A stretch of DNA of 64,000 bases from Saxidomus purpurata (GCA_022818135.1 JAFMSR010000018.1:21998437-22062436), one strand, 5' to 3'; counted from the stretch's first letter, positions 12,976 through 26,169 are shown. The notes: generated from the letters alone by a model not told the origin. A program made the numbers and translations.

Positions 12976-14559
12976 AAATTTATAAACAAAGCTAGATTGT
13001 GCCATAATATATAACTAAGATCATTATTACACATTCATAGCCACAAGATGTAACTCAGGGTGAGCTCAAAATGTCGGAATGTTTCGTCAATTCAATAAAT
13101 GACTCAGTCTTCTGTCAAAGAAAAAAACGATTAAAAATATACTCTAGTACAACCAAATTAAAATAGATATCTAAGTATTTCTAACAATTAACACTAACAC
13201 AGATAAATATTCTACAACCATCTTATAGTATATATTGGTGACATAATCGGAATCTATTCAGGTCCTAAAATTTTTCGAAATATGTTAGCAATTTAGACCA
13301 TTCTGTTATGCTGATATTAACATGTTGTTAACTCCCTCATAAATTGATAATTCCCCCCCTCCCCCATCTGTTATAATATGATATGAAGATAGTATGGTCT
13401 GCTGTATATAGGGACTGTCTCTTGACCGTACAATTATGCCATTTCTAAATAGGTATGTTCACATCTGTAGAATTAAGTGAAATTCTGACCACTTTGGGCA
13501 TATTTTTCAGTCTGCGGGAAAAATGGCTAAATTCTTAACTGATTTTAAGTTGTATCTATCTACTTTTATTAAAGGACTGGTGAAAAAAGATATGTAACTC
13601 ACACAGGAAAGATGAAAATTCTTTCCCAGCCATTTCAGATACAACAATGGAATAATTCAGTTATTCTGGAGGTCTTTCAGTTCAATAAAATTTTGAATAC
13701 TGACAAAAAAACACCACATCTCTAACACTTGAATAAAGTCTAGAAACCTTTTAACAATTCATATTTATTCTTTCCTGAACAAAATATAAAGCAAACAAAT
13801 TTGTTCCCTGCTTTTTAAAAAATTTCCCAGAAGCCTCTATTTAAATATTACACAGTAAAACAGTCCGATGAAAAATAACAATACTTTACAAGAATAAAAT
13901 TTACAGACAGGGCCATTCAATATGAAATGCCAACAACATTGCAATTTTCACAATTTCGTATAAGCATAAACTTGATATTTAATATAATTTAACCTTTTAA
14001 ATCTTCAACATTAACCTTTTTACAAAGTAACAAAGTTTTGAAAGGAAATTAGCCGCCAGCCCACCATGGTGTCACCGCAGCAAATGGGATGCCTTTAAGT
14101 GTCACTCAATATGTCAAACCCATGACCCGATCTCGCATCATTACTGATATGCCACTTTTCTATCACAAGGTTTTATTACAAGTATCCATGAAGCTTTTAC
14201 TTAATTATATTCTATATCTAAAATATAATAGACCTAAAAAAAAATGACAGAAAAACTACGAGTTAAAGAATCGCATCTTATTAAAAGTAGCAAACAAAAA
14301 ATAATTATATGAATCTTTAAGATTTCTACCCTCATGTGTGCTGTTTTATAATTTAGATATGTGGCATTAAGACCTGGCCTATATACAATCTTGAAATCAA
14401 AGTAACCAAAACAATTTCCAACATTTTTGCTGTTTTCATCACAAGAGGTATGCTAAGGCAACATGGTATTCATAAATCTATATATATCTATATATATAGC
14501 TAATTCTATATACAGAACAGCATTATCTCCCTTACATTCTTTAACAACAACAGTATACT

Positions 14560-14756
14560 GTTAATTGGGTTATATTTGCAATAATTTAATTTTAATTTTC
14601 GTGAATTTCTAGCTCGACTAATTTAAAAAATCTCTTGATAGATTCCTTTCACATAGATCTACTTTTAACAATTCTCCTTTTGCAAATTTAAAACATGCAA
14701 ATAAGTACGTTTAAATGCGCGAAAATCACCCAATATAAAGTATAGTATTCTTTAGT
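14560..14756 (+). mobile_element. Short AT-rich MITE, copy 2
   Basis: Same family as 12775-12975. The left end reads TACTGTTAATTGGGTTATAT and the right end CACCCAATATAAAGTATAGTA-like, so the termini are imperfect inverted repeats. Confidence 0.6.
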
Positions 14757-15419
14757 TTTAGAGAATATTATCCTATGAAAAAGTAGTATCTATTTCCTTC
14801 AAACCTTAATATGATAAGACAACAGAATGTACATCTTAAATGTAAGAAAATTGAATTAAATCAACATTCTGACTAAATGTAACATGTAGCAGAATTTATT
14901 TTTGGTAACACGTCATGGAAGCATTGTGATATATGCATTTACACCGCTAAATTCCATTTTTAATAAATAACATTCATATTAAATGACGAAACAATTGTGA
15001 TAACATTCTTCTTCGGCAGTTAACTCTACAGACGGCGAGTGTAAAAATCCTAGTTTTTGCTGGAGAATGGGCACAGACAGACACACAGACAGACAGATGC
15101 ATCTAAAACACATGTACACATACGGAATACAGCCATCAGCAGCTAACTTACATGGTTTGTACAATATTAACTATACATAAATTACTGTAATTTGTGTCAA
15201 TATTGTTTTTGACAATATCCGTAATACAATAATACACTTGTATAACAAATCAGTGTATAATAAATGATATATCACTTAATATACCCCTGTAATCCCAGCT
15301 AATTATAGGTTAAAAATATGATAAACATGTATGTTCGCACATGCCATGTCCAAAAAATTTGCACCTTATCAAGTTTAGCAGTTCCAAACCCCTTTTTATA
15401 GTTTCGTATGTAAAAAGAT

Positions 15420-15760
15420 GTTTTACAGGATATTTCATGTACTGTCTGATTGAACTGGTTCATGATCAATTATGGTACATGATTCTGGTGCTGATCCTGG
15501 ATCTTTGTACATGAATTTAGCTACCAATTGATTGTCACCATGTTCTATATTTAGAATCATGAACATGATGACTAGTAAGCGCACATGCATGATGTGTATC
15601 TTGGTTACTGATCAGCAATACCGTACTGATCACATTCACAGAAATCAACTGTATCCTGGTCCATGATCGACGATTCATTTTGGTCCCTGATGTCTGCATG
15701 AACATGATCACCTCTGATTGACATTCAACTGTTCATGATCATTAAATATTAAATGACTGG
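15420..15760. repeat. Cluster of CATGATCA-like words
   Basis: TCATGATCA, ACATGATTC, CATGATCG and ACATGATCAC recur many times in about 340 bp just downstream (on the minus strand) of the UGCG stop codon. It looks like a degenerate tandem repeat, probably inside the UGCG 3' UTR. Confidence 0.35.
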
Positions 15761-15909
15761 AGATACAAAGAATATCACTGTGCATTCTCCGCCTGCTTGG
15801 TCCACTCTGAACGGATATTTACATGATGGACTGATGAATCGACCAATGACGAACTGATGATGGAATGATAAAGTCACAATTCTCTATGGCATGATTAATT
15901 CAGCATATG

Positions 15910-18900
15910 CTATAAATCCGCCTTCGCCTTGTTATTAATGATTTCTGTATGACCGCCTAGTGAAAGTTTGTAAGTTCTTTTACCCCATTTTATTTGTCTT
16001 GGGGAAACGATGGCCTCAAAAAAGACCCAAACTGCTAAGACCTCACGAAGCATCCATACCACAATATACTGTACTTTGGAAAATGGCAGACTGCCATGCT
16101 GGAAGAAAGTATAAACAAAACACTGTAACATCATACTTATATTTTTTATGACATGCAAATTAAAGATTTCACTGACCCTTTAAAAAAAACTGTGATATAA
16201 TATCATTTGAGAGTAGAACATTTCATGCAAGCTTAAAAAAATTGCAAGTTTCATGCAAGTTTGATTCATACATAAGAATACATTGTAAGTTAAAAAGTGT
16301 GATGTAAGGAGTACAAACACATGTAAAATCCATTGTCAGTTGTGAGTGAAAAACAGAACTAGTGAGTCATAATGGCCCTAACTTGCTCACCTGAATTAAA
16401 CTGAGAATATATATAACACATGTTAAGATTTGCATAATTTTCACAAAGTCTGAAGATGATAAAAACTTCTCTGTCAAACTATGAGCAGTACCCTACATTA
16501 TGGTGTATATTTCCTCCACCCCTAGCAGCCATACCTTTTTAAATGATTTTTAAAAAAATATCACCAAGCTTGTTATTACAAAACAAAAACGGACGACACA
16601 TTCTTTATAAAACTGTCTTGAATTCAGACACACCAGTATGTTTGAAACAAAAGATATGTTAAACAAAATCTTTTATCACAAGGCATTTTGACAAGACATA
16701 AATTCTAAGATTTGATGTGCATGAAAAATCAACTGTTATATTTTAAATACACAAATACCTTGCGTTTAGAAACTTTTTCCAGCAAGACAAACAATTTTTC
16801 TTCTATCAATGGTATTCAACACCCCTTTTTCAACTTTAAATCAGTCAAAATGAACAAACAAATCTAACTGATCCCTTTGCACTTACTTCAATTTACTGAT
16901 TTCAAGGTTTTGTTTCTAAAAAAAAGGACGGTTTCATCCTATAAATCTTGTCAAAATGCCATTTACACATCTATAACCTAATCATACGGCTGCTTACTTT
17001 ATTGTAAAATAAGCATCCTTGGGTCTTAGATGGTGTTGGAACATTCAGCATCGAATAGCCTACCTGCACCATGCGTAGAAGAAAATAGTCGGATACAAGC
17101 CAGGCTACTATATGGACGGAGAAGAAAATATACGGGTTGATGCCTAGAAAATGGTAAAATGACCATGCTGCATACATTCCTATTGGAATACACTCGGAGA
17201 GTGGCTCGAGCAGGCCACTCACTAGTGGCATCATGTTTAGGCGAAGTCGTAGCCACCTGCAATTAAAATTTTTTACAGTTTTATTCGCTGCGTCACTAAC
17301 ATATTTTTTTAGTTTTACAACTTTGTTTTAGTTTGATAACAAAGAAAATTTCCATAGTTTATTAAATCATCCAGTAAAAGTCATTACAGATGCTATAAAA
17401 TAGTAATCAAGCTTGTTTAAGAGCGGTAGCAAATTTTTCATCAATGCTACTGATTTACAGCTGGGTGCATATTGGTATTAGTGTCTTTGCCCAAGGACAT
17501 ATCTCTTGCTCACGCCACAATTTTAACCCGAGACCTTTGTTCCGGAGGCAAACGCCTAACCACTGAGGTACCAAGGCCCACACATTTTTGTGTTACTTTC
17601 ATATAATATAAAACTGACACGTGGTCACAATGTGACGATCAACCTAGCAAATGTAAAATCTTATACTTCTTGTGCCTTACGAATATTTTTTGTTTAATTG
17701 TAAAATTAGGTTCTGATATTCTGTATTAATAGGAGATTTCTGTTTAAATTACCTGAAAACAATATGATAAAATGATTTATTATTTAGAACTTTTTGGAGA
17801 CTATAACCACATGTAAACAACAGTTTTACTATCAGAGAACTGTGAGCCAACTAATTTTCATGTACAATTCATTTTCGCTTTCCTTGGGGAGGCCAGTTTT
17901 CCACGAACTTTAGAATACACAAATAATTTACCCTTACTTTATATAATTTTTTTAAAACGTGAATTTAGATATCTGCAAATCAGGCCAACATCTGTAAAAA
18001 GCGAAAATTAATTGGCATGAAAATTAATTAATTTACAGTAATGGCATGATTATAACTACAGCTCAAAATTATACATACCTGACCATTCTATCTTTGTACC
18101 CCATAACTGCTGTCTGTGCAAGATTTTGTTGAGCTGGATATGCTGACAGAACCAGTCTGTGACCTCTGGAACAAAGCAATGAAAATAAAATAGTAAACCA
18201 GTCTGTGACCTCTGGAACAAAGTAATGAAAATAAAATAGTAAACCAGTCTATGAACTCTGGAACTAAATAGAGAAAATAAATAAGTAATCAACATAAATT
18301 AATAACCAGTCGGTGTCCTCTGGAATAAAGTAACCAAAATAAAGCAGTGAACCAGTCTATGACTTTTGAAATGAAGCTGTACTGTAAAGTACAATAGAAA
18401 TAATACTTGCCATTTTTTTTGTTAGTATCGAAATTTAGTATGTTTTAGTAAGTCCTAAGTAAAATTTTATATAGTACTGTGAAGAATTATAAAATCTTAC
18501 TTTTCATGGAGTGCATATGTCAGAAAGAAATCCTCTGCAAGGTATTTACCATACCAGTTGAGTCCATGTACCTCATCCAACAGATGTTTCTTCAGCATGT
18601 ACGACATGCCCGTTGCACAACACAGCCCCAACACATTGAAAGCTACATAGTACCTGGCAAACGCACCCCCAAAATATATCTGAAATATACATAAATAATT
18701 TTTACATCTGTTTAAACTACAGGATATAGGAACAAGAGCTGTCAGTAGGACAGCGCGCTCGACTTTTTTAGTGCTTGCCAATAAAACAAAACTTTGACAG
18801 TTAAGGGCACACAAGACTTTAACAGGAATTTCTAAGTACAAATCAAGAAACATTTTCACAGAGTTATCTTCTCTTGCTTACAGATAGGTCTCATGATGGT

Positions 18901-21900
18901 ACATAAGTACTCCAACTTTCAAAGTAATATCTCAAATGGTTAAGTCAACAAGTGGACAAGAATGAAAATTTTAACTGAGTTTCTAAGACAAAAAGGGCCA
19001 TAATTCACTAAAATCCTTGACAGAATTCCTTCTCCTGCCCATGTTTTGGGATCATGATGGTAAACAGTATTCAAACTTTCAAAGTAATATCTCGAACAGT
19101 TTAGTCAAAAAGTGGACTGGTACAAAAACTTTACCAGATTCTAAGTCGATAAAGGGGCTTAATTTTTAAAACAAACCCTCACAGAGTTACCTTCTCTTGC
19201 CTACGATGGGGGTAATGATGTAAACAAGCATTCAAAGTTTCAAAGCAATATCTCAAAGGGTTAAGGCAAAAGTGGATTTTACCCATATTCAAAGTATTTT
19301 CTAAGTAAAAAGGGCATATTTGTCAAAAACCTTGACAGGTTATGTACTCTTGTCTGTTGATGTAGGTCATGATGGTAAACAAGTATGGTTAGTTTCAAAG
19401 CACCTCCAATGGTTTTGAAATAAAGGAGGTGGAAGTACGAAAAACTTAACCAGAACTCAATACACTTTCTAAGTCAAAAAGGGCCTAATTCTGCCAAAAA
19501 CCTTGACAGAGTTATGTACTCTGTCTGTAGATGGAGGTTATGATGGTAAACAAGTATGGTAAGTTTCAAAGCCTACCTCCAATACTTTTGAAATAAAGTG
19601 GGGTGTTTAAAAACGAAAAACTTAACCAAGGTGCCCTGACGCCAACGCCGACGCCGGGGCGAGTAGGATAGCTCCCCTTTTCATAGAAAATTCGAAAAAA
19701 GTATCTTTTTTTGGGACAAAAGACACCTTTCTAATTTTCACTCAAGACAAAGCCCCTTCTACAATGTTTTCCAGTAATACAAATCCCCTCCAAAGATAAT
19801 TTCACATAAGACAAGATCCCGCCTTGCAAAATTTGTGGTTCTACACATTATTTCCTTATCTTATAGGTTATACTAAGTACAGGTAATATGATATCATCTT
19901 ATAAATCATATAAAGACATAATAACACTGGGGCATAACATTTCTTAACCCTTGTTATCCTGAATGTATGCTAGTACAAGTACCAAGGATAACAATAAAGA
20001 GCAAGCTCTTATTTTCATTGTGGTCCTTAAGACAGAAGCAGATACAAGGGAATCTGGGTACCAGACCATAGTTTTTTTTTACGAATAGACCCCTTGACTC
20101 TTTTATAAGCCCCATGTATTGCACCAATATACCCGAGACTACCTCTGGGTTTCTAACCAGTTCATCTCTAGGTTGGTTGGAAATACTGAAAAGCGTTTCC
20201 GAAATCTTCGGATTGAAAGTCCAGAGCCTTAACCACTTGACCACCAACTCACATCTCTTTCAGTTGGACATTTTTAAGGAAATCTAGTTACTTTCAGCAT
20301 AAATTTCATAATTTTTAGTGATAAGTTACAACAGTTTCCTACTAGTCAGTTGCTATTTGTCCACCAGCTAGTACATGTATTTGTCCTAAACCACTGCTTC
20401 AAATATTACACTGCAGCCTCTTTATAATGCAGTAGTTTGGGTTGAAACTTTCAGACCCGCGTTGAAAGTGAAAGTAAATTTTATAACGCAGTGTAATCAA
20501 CAGCTGTAATCAACTTGCGTAATACCCCACCCAACCAACTAAATTAAAGCATATTGATTTTGACATGCGTTTTGTTTTTGTAAGTGTATGGTTAAATCAT
20601 AGACAGGGAGTAAACAAAGATGCGCAAACAAATTTTAATTCGCACGCTTTTCATGTTTTATCGTTAAACAAACTAAGAGATCAGCTTACAAATAATGGAT
20701 TCATGAAAACATTTTTGTATAGTAAAATTGGAACACCAGTCAAACTAATTGTTTTCACACGTTTTCTAGGTTAATAGACACTTTTCAAGCGTTAACTCGA
20801 CATTGATCAATATACAACTAGCCATATTGTTTACTTCCGTTTCAATCATTATTTTTGTATCTAGCAAATGTTAATCTGTCTGATATGATTTTGGTAAACC
20901 CCAGAAATTTTGGGATCCAAGACCCACCTTTGTTAAAAAGGAAATACGTGTTATATTGACGTGCATTATAAGGTAGTTGCAGCGTATATGAAAAGAAGTA
21001 GGTATAAGTATATCATCTAATTTACCTTTTCTAATGATTGAGCAAATCCCTTATGATCTGTTGTAAATGGTATCTGATGGCAGACGGCAACGTTTGGTTT
21101 CTGCAGTTTGCATACCATGTCCATTATGATCACTGTACTCGCTGAAAAATAATCAGTTTACTTTATAATATGTTTGCCAAAGTTGTTTTTCGCCTCTTTT
21201 AGAAGCCAAACATTAAGTTTTTTAGTGACTAGATGTGAATTCTGAACTGTCCCTTTATTTGCATTCTGGTTGGATGAAATTTGTCATATAACCATGGTAC
21301 CAGAAGAGCAAAGGTTGGTGACAAAACTATGAGATCGGCGTACAAATAAAGACAGTGATACGGTAGTATTTTACAAACAACCCTCTTGTAATTTAGGCAT
21401 ATTCAACAGCAATAGATTATAACAGATTAACAGGTACTGCAAGTGCAATTATATTTTTTTCATAGCTGGGCTCATTTACAAGGAAAGTCACAAGAAGTTC
21501 ATTAGTAATAGCATAAGTTGCAACAGTCTGTACGCAAAGTACAGTAGGATGACCTATACCAATTAGTTTTATTGCATGACAAAAATTTGCAATTCGTGAG
21601 TAGACAGACTGTTTCGCTAATTTTAAATTCACAAAAGGAGAATTCTCTAATAGTAAATTTATGTGAAATGAATCCTTCGTGAGATTTTTAAATTAGTGAA
21701 GTGGAAAATTCAGGAAATTAAATCATCAAAGATATAACCCAATTGACAGTAAGCCTTTCTAGCACTGACAAGAAAGACTTCCGTCACACTTTAAGTTTAA
21801 CATCTCTCACTATAATATCCTAATATCACTATAAGTCCTACAAATTTTAAGCCAGATGTCCCAACAGGAATTGTTTATGGCAGTCTACATGAACATCAAT

Positions 21901-24900
21901 TCAAACATGAAAAACAATATCTCACCTTTGATTCGACTCGTACTAATCCATATAAATTCGTACTGAGCATTGTCGTATGCAGGAGCCATGTTGTTTACCA
22001 TAGGGTTGATAATATCATCTTTACCTCCTGAAATATTAAACTGAGCCATTAAACACATATCTCTAAATAATTTAAAAGCTATCAGAAGTGATAATGGAAT
22101 TTTAAAGCAACATATTTTGTACCAGAATCTGCTTCGTGGGGCTAATTTTAAACAAGACATTGCTTCTTGGGTACATACTGCACAATTTGCATAATCCTTA
22201 TCTGATTTTGAAACAAGCTATAACTGGTGAAACAAGAGTGCCAAACTGTCACAAAATTTGCCCGTCAGAGACGCATAACTCGGTATCTGGCAGTTCATAG
22301 GTCTTGTAAAACCTGTTTTAACTATAGCAGGGTCAAAGCTAATTTCATTTCTCAATAATTCAATATAATATACAAAAGTGCCTTCGGCGATTTGGATGGT
22401 CATCGAACTTAACCTAGACATTATGCCCACAAATATTTTCAGCAAGTTTGGTGAAGATCAGATGAAAACTGTTCAACTTAGAGAGTGGACAAGGCTCATT
22501 TGGCCAATTATGGATAATTCAAGAGCCATAAACCAAAAGTACCTCGGGTGATTTTGCTGGTTATTGAACTAACCAGAGACATTATGTCCACAAATATGTT
22601 CAGCAAGTTTGGTGAAGATTAGATGAAAACTGTTTGACTTAGTGAGTGGACAACTTGTGTGGGACGTTGCCCGCCTGCCGCAGGTGTTCCCATAATACGT
22701 CCCTTCGGGCTTACAAAAAAAATAGAATGTAGAATGAGCTGGGACTTATTTTTCAGAATTCTTTCTTTATAAATTATTATTTCAGATACTTATCTAAATC
22801 TGGTCACTTTATAAACACGCAAATGAAATTTACCAATGAAGAGTCTGCAGTCAACTTTTGGATATCTTTCCTTCATCTTATTTACAATATTAATAGCTGG
22901 ATCCTGGTCATCCTGTACACAACATAGTATTTCAAACTGAAAGAAAATCAACAACTCATTCTGAATTACCTCAAACATATTCTATGAAAGTATAAAACTA
23001 CAATGATGTTCTTTTACCGCTCTCCAGAGTTCAACCCAGTGAACCTTCAAACAAACCAGGATGCCATATAGAGAAAAACTTATTACATTTAATTAATCTA
23101 TATACGGTCCACAAAGGACAACTGCTGAGTTATTAATTTGAAATCCTGACATTGATTTCTAAAAATAGAAGATGTCTCTGTATACATGTAATTGAATTTA
23201 TCTTCTGCTTATATCCTCCTGTAATAATGTTTTTTGATAAGTTTTTCTTGAGTCATATAACAATGCAGCTTCAAACAAAAATATAACCAATGGTTTTTGG
23301 AACGACTTCCATGCCAATTTTATATGTTTGATCAAATGGTTTTGGGGATTTTGTTTTACATGCAAAACACTGACAACTTACACACTAAAGGATTGATCAC
23401 AGTAACTCAGGGTCTGCCACCGTGGTTGAGTGGTTAGAGTTGCTAACTTGAAAGTACTGTAAGCTCTCATAGGTTGAGGGTCATGAGTTTGAGACCTGCT
23501 ACCAACCTGAACCATGTCTCTTTATGTGAGAAAGTTGGCAGTTTTTTACGGTAAACTACCTGCCTGTTCGGCAACCAAACGTACGGCTGGAATAGGCTTC
23601 AAACCACAACGACAGTCACTCAGCTTTAAGTACTGCATGCTCAAGCAAATTGAAAATGTAAACAACTCCATTCACATGAAAATTTCAAACCAGGACCACT
23701 GTTCAGTGATTTGTCAGAAAACAAGTTCTGACAACTTTTTTTTAAACTTTAATCATGTCAAACAGACTTGCTTAAACAATACAATACTTTGAACATAATT
23801 TTTCCCCTAATGTTACAAACTTTTATCAGAACTACATGGAACAAAGAAATAATTGATGAATTAAGCTAAAATCCTATGTATTCTTTGTATTTATTGCACA
23901 GGATTCACATGGGTTTAATTTATTTATAAATTTCAATAAAAATGTTGGCATAAAACTATTTGCTTTGAAGTTGTTGATACATTATAGTAATAGATGATTT
24001 TTTATTCTCTTTGATATTAAAATAAAATAAATACACTTTATGAAATTAGACGATTTTATCTAAATCAACATAATTGGAGCATGTTTGTTTAGAACATAAT
24101 ATAATTCTATCAAATCAAAATTAACCTAACATACTAAAGTCTAGAAAAGTAAGACCAAAGAGCCACCCTTTATTTTTAAAAATCTAACCTTCATATACAT
24201 TTGAACTTCCTAACTCGTTCCATCCATCATTTTAAGATAACATATTTTTAACCCAATTTTTGCATGGACAGACAGACGGACGGGAAACTACAGTATAATT
24301 GAAGCTGTCCCCTTTAGTTTTGACATACTCTAATCTACGTCAACAGCAGACAAGTTCAACAAAGGACTGTCAAATGCATTTCATTTGTCAAACCTTCAAA
24401 CAGTAAATACCCTAAAGGGGATTGAACTTATCGTCCTATGTAAGCAGAAAGCAGAAATTGTATGGTTCTAGCTAGTTTCTTACATTAAAATTTATATTTG
24501 ATCTAACATTACATAATAAAATTTGTAAAAAACTGCTTTCTATGAATATGGCAACTGTACGCAAATGAGCGACTGTTAACGAAGCCTTTGTCGAGAACTT
24601 CTGGGCTGGTGAGTCATCTTACCTTTGGATAACTGATGGTAAAATGACTTTCAAGATTTATTTCAAGAAGCGGGTCTACACCCATGAGTGGCTTGATGAT
24701 GGAAACACCTGGTAAATTGTCCGTTAATGGTGTGGGATCTTCTTTTTTATGCAGAATAAATCGTCTGAAATGAAAGTTTACATTTAAGATGCAGCAGCGA
24801 AAAAAATCACAGAAATGTAAGATGGTGCACAAATGAAATATTGAGCAAAAAATATACTAATTTAGACCCTGATATATGTTCTAACTGCTATTTTTCTGTT

Positions 24901-25337
24901 TATTACATATGATGCCCTCTGCCGAGTTATTTTCAATTAAAGATTCCGATAATCCATTCTCCATCCTACTCAAGGCAGTAACAGATAGTCTGCATCTAAA
25001 GAAAATTACTCAGAAGTGCCGGATCTATTAATTATTCAAGCGACAAGAAAATGTCGTCAATTCTGAATGACACTTCACTGTTGACTGTCGCTGACATCTA
25101 CAAAGGAAACTAATGATGCAGAAACATCCGATAACATTCTCGATCCAGCCGTTTTATCACAAAGTCTCAGAACATTAAAAAATTAAGTGTTTAACATGTA
25201 ACTTAGTTTACGTACCCTCCTATCTGTGAGATAATGATAAAGAAGGTGGACATCCCATACAACACAAGTCCAATCACGGCCACGAAAAATATTATATATG
25301 ACCATGTCTGCTCGTCTAATAAGTTGTAGATACCCAT
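15910..25337 (-). CDS. UGCG: Ceramide glucosyltransferase (glucosylceramide synthase)
   Basis: Nine coding exons join in frame to 410 aa (human enzyme 394): 25216..25337, 24623..24764, 22834..22936, 21926..22027, 21026..21141, 18501..18679, 18079..18165, 17064..17256 and 15910..16098. The enzyme transfers glucose from UDP-glucose to ceramide in the Golgi, the first step of glycosphingolipid synthesis. Residues 16-37 form the N-terminal signal anchor. [24 protein letters not shown] (D1), LAEDFF (D3, Asp245) and RMVRW (281-285, the RXXRW motif) are in family order, followed by two C-terminal hydrophobic segments. At the second Asp position (DSGI in human) the sequence reads STSRI with Thr152, which may be lineage-normal or a real change. 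A TTTCAG acceptor three bases before the ATG implies a 5' UTR exon further right, not located. Introns hold several repeats. Confidence 0.93.
17470..17585 (-). mobile_element. tRNA-derived SINE fragment in UGCG intron 7
   Basis: On the minus strand an A-box-like CTCAGTGGTTAGGCG is followed by a B-box-like GGTCTCGGGTTAAAAT and then TCCTTGGGCAAAGACACT, a motif shared with the fragments at 26170 and 52865. It is a SINE head rather than a tRNA gene. Confidence 0.6.
18151..18376. repeat. UGCG: 46-bp tandem repeat overlapping the 3' splice site of UGCG exon 7
   Basis: Units start at 18151, 18197, 18243, 18305 and 18351 with ACCAGTCTGTGACCTCTGGA; the first two are nearly identical and the others more diverged. 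The first unit includes the first 15 coding bases of exon 7 and its acceptor (CAG at 18166-18168), so the array repeats a working splice acceptor upstream in the intron. Confidence 0.85.
18731..19695 (+). mobile_element. Dispersed element family B, copy 1, in UGCG intron 5
   Basis: Begins AACAAGAGCTGTC with the 5' hairpin GCTGTC ... GACAGC and GCTCGACTTTTTT. It continues with diverged tandem units of about 170 bp (each with a 'GGTAAACAAGTAT' and 'TTTCAAAG' block) and a GACGCC-rich stretch near 19640, and ends CTCCCCTTTTCATAGAAAA. It is about 1 kb, inserted in sense orientation relative to the window and antisense to UGCG. Confidence 0.75.
19930..20270 (-). mobile_element. Degenerate tRNA-like SINE in UGCG intron 5
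   Basis: On the minus strand GGTGGTCAAGTGGTTAAGGC (about 20225-20250) resembles the A-box of a Leu/Ser-type tRNA head, but the B-box is poorly preserved. It is probably an old SINE. Confidence 0.35.
20409..20984. mobile_element. TA-flanked TIR element (576 bp) in UGCG intron 5
   Basis: Left end CACTGCAGCCTCTTTATAAT and right end (reverse complement CGCTGCAACTACCTTATAAT) form terminal inverted repeats of about 24 bp. A TA dinucleotide flanks both sides (20407-20408 and 20985-20986), as in Tc1/mariner/pogo-type insertions. There is no transposase remnant, so it is non-autonomous. Confidence 0.65.
21530..21757 (-). mobile_element. Short AT-rich MITE, copy 3, in UGCG intron 4
   Basis: The reverse complement matches the copies at 12775 and 14560 block by block (TACTGTCAATTGGGTTATAT at one end, then CTAATTTAAAAATCTC, GATTCATTTCACAT and CTTTTGTGAATTTAAA). 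Confidence 0.65.
22231..22712 (+). mobile_element. Dispersed element family E, copy 1, in UGCG intron 3
   Basis: Begins AACAAGAGTGCCAAACTGTC, then TTGCCCGTCAGAGACGC. It carries about two units with 'ACATTATGTCCACAAATAT' and 'GGTGAAGAT' blocks, and ends GTCCCTTCGGGCTTAC, whose CGGGC matches the 5' GCCCG as a subterminal inverted repeat. Family E reappears at 43095. Confidence 0.65.
23408..23620 (+). mobile_element. tRNA-derived SINE, family S1, copy 1, in UGCG intron 2
   Basis: A Leu/Ser-type tRNA head (GTGGTTGAGTGGTTAGAG ... GAGTTTGAGACC) is followed by TCTCTTTATGTGAGAAAGTT and GGCAGTTTTTTACGG and by CTACCTGCCTG. The same order occurs at 36930 and 49535. Confidence 0.75.
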
Positions 25338-26169
25338 TGTCTGAAAGTGAGAAAAATATTGACATGTTCAACCAGATATATTCATTTGAGACTGGGGGAC
25401 GAGCAGGGTAGTGGAATGGGGCAGGTGGGGAAAGCAGATCATACAGTCAATTGCTATAAGAGATATCTAACTACAATTTCTCGAAAACAGCTCTTCGTTG
25501 AATTAAAAAAATGAGTAAGACACTTAAATGTATCTCTTTAATTGTGTCAACAAATTGGTTGTTAAATTTATACTCAAATGTTTGCACTTGTGATCAGATG
25601 ACTTTGAAGTACCTATACAGGCCCTTTTCTCCAGTATGTTTGTAGGGCGTCTAAACATTAAAACCTCAACCCAATATTAAATGACCTTGAGACAAGGTTT
25701 CTGATGGGAAACAAAGCTTACATGACGATCCTGTACTTTTAAATCAGTAAACAAACACTTAGATAGCCATCATATCTTCCTGAACACTGACAAGAGATTC
25801 AGACTTGTAAAATGGCCGAGTACTGAGTTATAATTGAAAAGTAATTTGTATTTTTATCTTTTTATCAGATGCATGCTGTCCAGGTCACATGTTTAAGAAT
25901 ATCGTTTGGTAGCATACCTGAAAGGGTAATTTATGACGCATTGGTTACTCATTGCAGGGTGTGCAAGGTGAAGCAGGTATTATTCAGCATGAATATTTCA
26001 ATCTCCCATCATTAAACAGTCACGAGAAATATTGATAAAATGCTTCTTGTGTCGTCGACATATAGTCACCTGACATCACCGCATTGAGGCTCATACGAAT
26101 TTTGTGTTAACGTGCACGTAAAACTTACAAATACATGTACAAGATTATGAAGCTATCATGCATAAACAA

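Larger units (their letters stand above)
7320..15900. other. 8.6-kb stretch without recognisable gene
   Basis: Only short random-looking open frames occur on either strand, and no splice-bounded exon with known similarity was found. The part just left of 15910 should be the 3' UTR of the minus-strand UGCG gene; an AATAAA on that strand at 14895-14900 would give a UTR of about 1 kb, but this is unproven. The region also holds a tRNA-like SINE head (10205-10300) and two copies of a short MITE (12775 and 14560). Confidence 0.55.
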
